The notes beneath the pieces were generated by a model. It searched no databases. It was not told the DNA's origin and worked only from the letters and a program-made list of their open reading frames with translations. The position numbers and the translations under genes were made by a program. DNA of 9,286 nucleotides, from positions 1 to 9,286 of the forward strand of contig QMST01000011.1 of the NCBI GenBank assembly GCA_003649745.1, in the 5' to 3' direction. This DNA is from Thermoplasmata archaeon. GTDB lineage: Archaea > Thermoplasmatota > E2 > DHVEG-1 > B8-G13. Below, piece by piece: positions 7,540 to 9,286 of the stretch. Each line of letters begins with the position of its first letter. The first letter of the stretch is position 1.

Positions 7540-7812
7540 ATGACGGGGAAGGATAAGCCAATCTTGTTTAGTCTCGAAAACTGTGAAAGATGTGAGTTTA
7601 TAAAGAAAAGAATACCCGAGGGCTTAGATATAGAGATAAAGACATATCCACATGAGTTTAAAAATTGGACTGTGGATCAAATTGCAGAGGCAACCTATTA
7701 TGAGGTTTACTCTGATCTGCAGAACACTGCACCTATCCTGTTACTCCCGGACGGTACAAAGCTAAAAAGTGTGATAGAAATAAAAAACAAATTAGAGGAG
7801 TTTAAAAAATAG
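7540..7812 (+). CDS. Glutaredoxin/thioredoxin-fold protein with CxxC site
   Basis: Probable small cytoplasmic thiol-disulfide oxidoreductase. The 90 residues fit a thioredoxin fold: a first strand PILFSLEN, the redox motif C15-E-R-C18 at the start of helix 1, a segment at 36-60 richer in charged and aromatic residues than in a minimal NrdH, then TAP at 63-65 (probable cis-proline) leading into strand ILLLPDGT and a C-terminal helix. It belongs broadly to the glutaredoxin/NrdH-like group; I do not recognise a named orthologue. Many euryarchaea carry prefoldin beta near this position after pcc1. A role as electron donor to the NrdD encoded upstream is conceivable but unproven. No ribosome binding site precedes it. 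Its TAG stop abuts the purA stop on the other strand with no base between. Confidence 0.75.
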   Translation: MTGKDKPILFSLENCERCEFIKKRIPEGLDIEIKTYPHEFKNWTVDQIAEATYYEVYSDLQNTAPILLLPDGTKLKSVIEIKNKLEEFKK

Positions 7813-9167
<1,355 letters not shown>

Positions 9168-9286
9168 ATGTGGGAATTTATACGATTTTACCCTCTCATA
9201 ATATACTTATGGATTATAAAGGATGGTATTAACCATGTTGGAAACCAGTATAAAGCTGAGGATATTATGAAAGGTGCAATAGTTTC
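9168..9286 (+). CDS. Possible partial gene of unknown function, running off the right edge
   Basis: An open frame from ATG at 9168 continues to the end of the window: 39 full codons, incomplete at the C terminus. It begins MWEFIRFYPLIIYLWIIKDG, with a hydrophobic stretch at about 7-17 that could be a membrane or signal segment, followed by a hydrophilic part with NQYKAEDIMKGAIV. I recognise no family. No ribosome binding site precedes 9168, and the TATATAAA at 9148-9155 is too close to give a transcript that includes this ATG. An alternative start is the in-frame ATG at 9267, preceded by GAGGAT at 9258-9263, which would make the upstream part a leader of about 90 bases. In AT-rich DNA an open frame of this length could also arise by chance. 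The orientation is divergent from purA. Confidence 0.38.
   Translation, partial: MWEFIRFYPLIIYLWIIKDGINHVGNQYKAEDIMKGAIV

Noticed and set aside
9178..9286. Small RNA (tRNA or C/D box type) at the right edge
   Set aside because: No tRNA arms, no C box RTGATGA; the single CTGA and one 5-base-pair hairpin are expected by chance.

Overview
The window is a gene-dense, AT-rich stretch of an archaeal chromosome, most likely from an anaerobic euryarchaeon in the broad sense. The archaeal assignment rests on the 20S proteasome alpha subunit, SBDS, the exosome subunits Rrp4/Rrp41/Rrp42, ribosomal protein L37Ae, RNA polymerase subunit P (RpoP) and the KEOPS subunit Pcc1. It is supported by ribosome binding sites of the AGGAGGTGAT type and TATA-like promoters. 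The oxygen-sensitive class III ribonucleotide reductase with its radical-SAM activase suggests anaerobic life. A finer lineage (for example Thermoplasmatota-like) cannot be fixed by eye.

Layout, left to right. Positions 114-2968 hold nrdD and nrdG, a two-gene unit that makes and repairs the glycyl radical of the anaerobic ribonucleotide reductase. About 140 bases with several TATA-like boxes follow. Then comes the conserved archaeal exosome superoperon on the + strand (3109-7499): psmA, sbds, rrp4, rrp41, rrp42, rpl37ae, rpoP and pcc1. Spacing is very tight: 1 base between psmA and sbds, 6, 5 and 9 bases through the exosome genes, an ATGA overlap between rpl37ae and the 46-residue rpoP, and 3 bases before pcc1. 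The only larger gap is 51 bases before rrp4, where a second promoter is possible. A small thioredoxin-fold protein with a CxxC site (7540-7812) follows, apparently leaderless. It ends stop-to-stop against purA, which is read on the - strand (about 9078 down to 7813). A possible partial gene reads rightward off the edge from about 9168, divergent from purA.

The superoperon genes link protein degradation (proteasome), RNA degradation and processing (exosome ring Rrp41/Rrp42 with Rrp4 cap), ribosome maturation (SBDS), ribosome and RNA polymerase subunits, and tRNA t6A modification (KEOPS). nrdDG and purA both serve nucleotide supply, but they sit in separate transcription units.

I found no mobile element, CRISPR array, tRNA, rRNA or clear new system. 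The points of most interest are local: the redoxin-like gene where other archaea often carry prefoldin beta, the acidic tail of L37Ae whose codons also form the rpoP ribosome binding site, the zero-spacer convergent junction, the purA start that should be moved, and the unidentified partial gene at the right edge.
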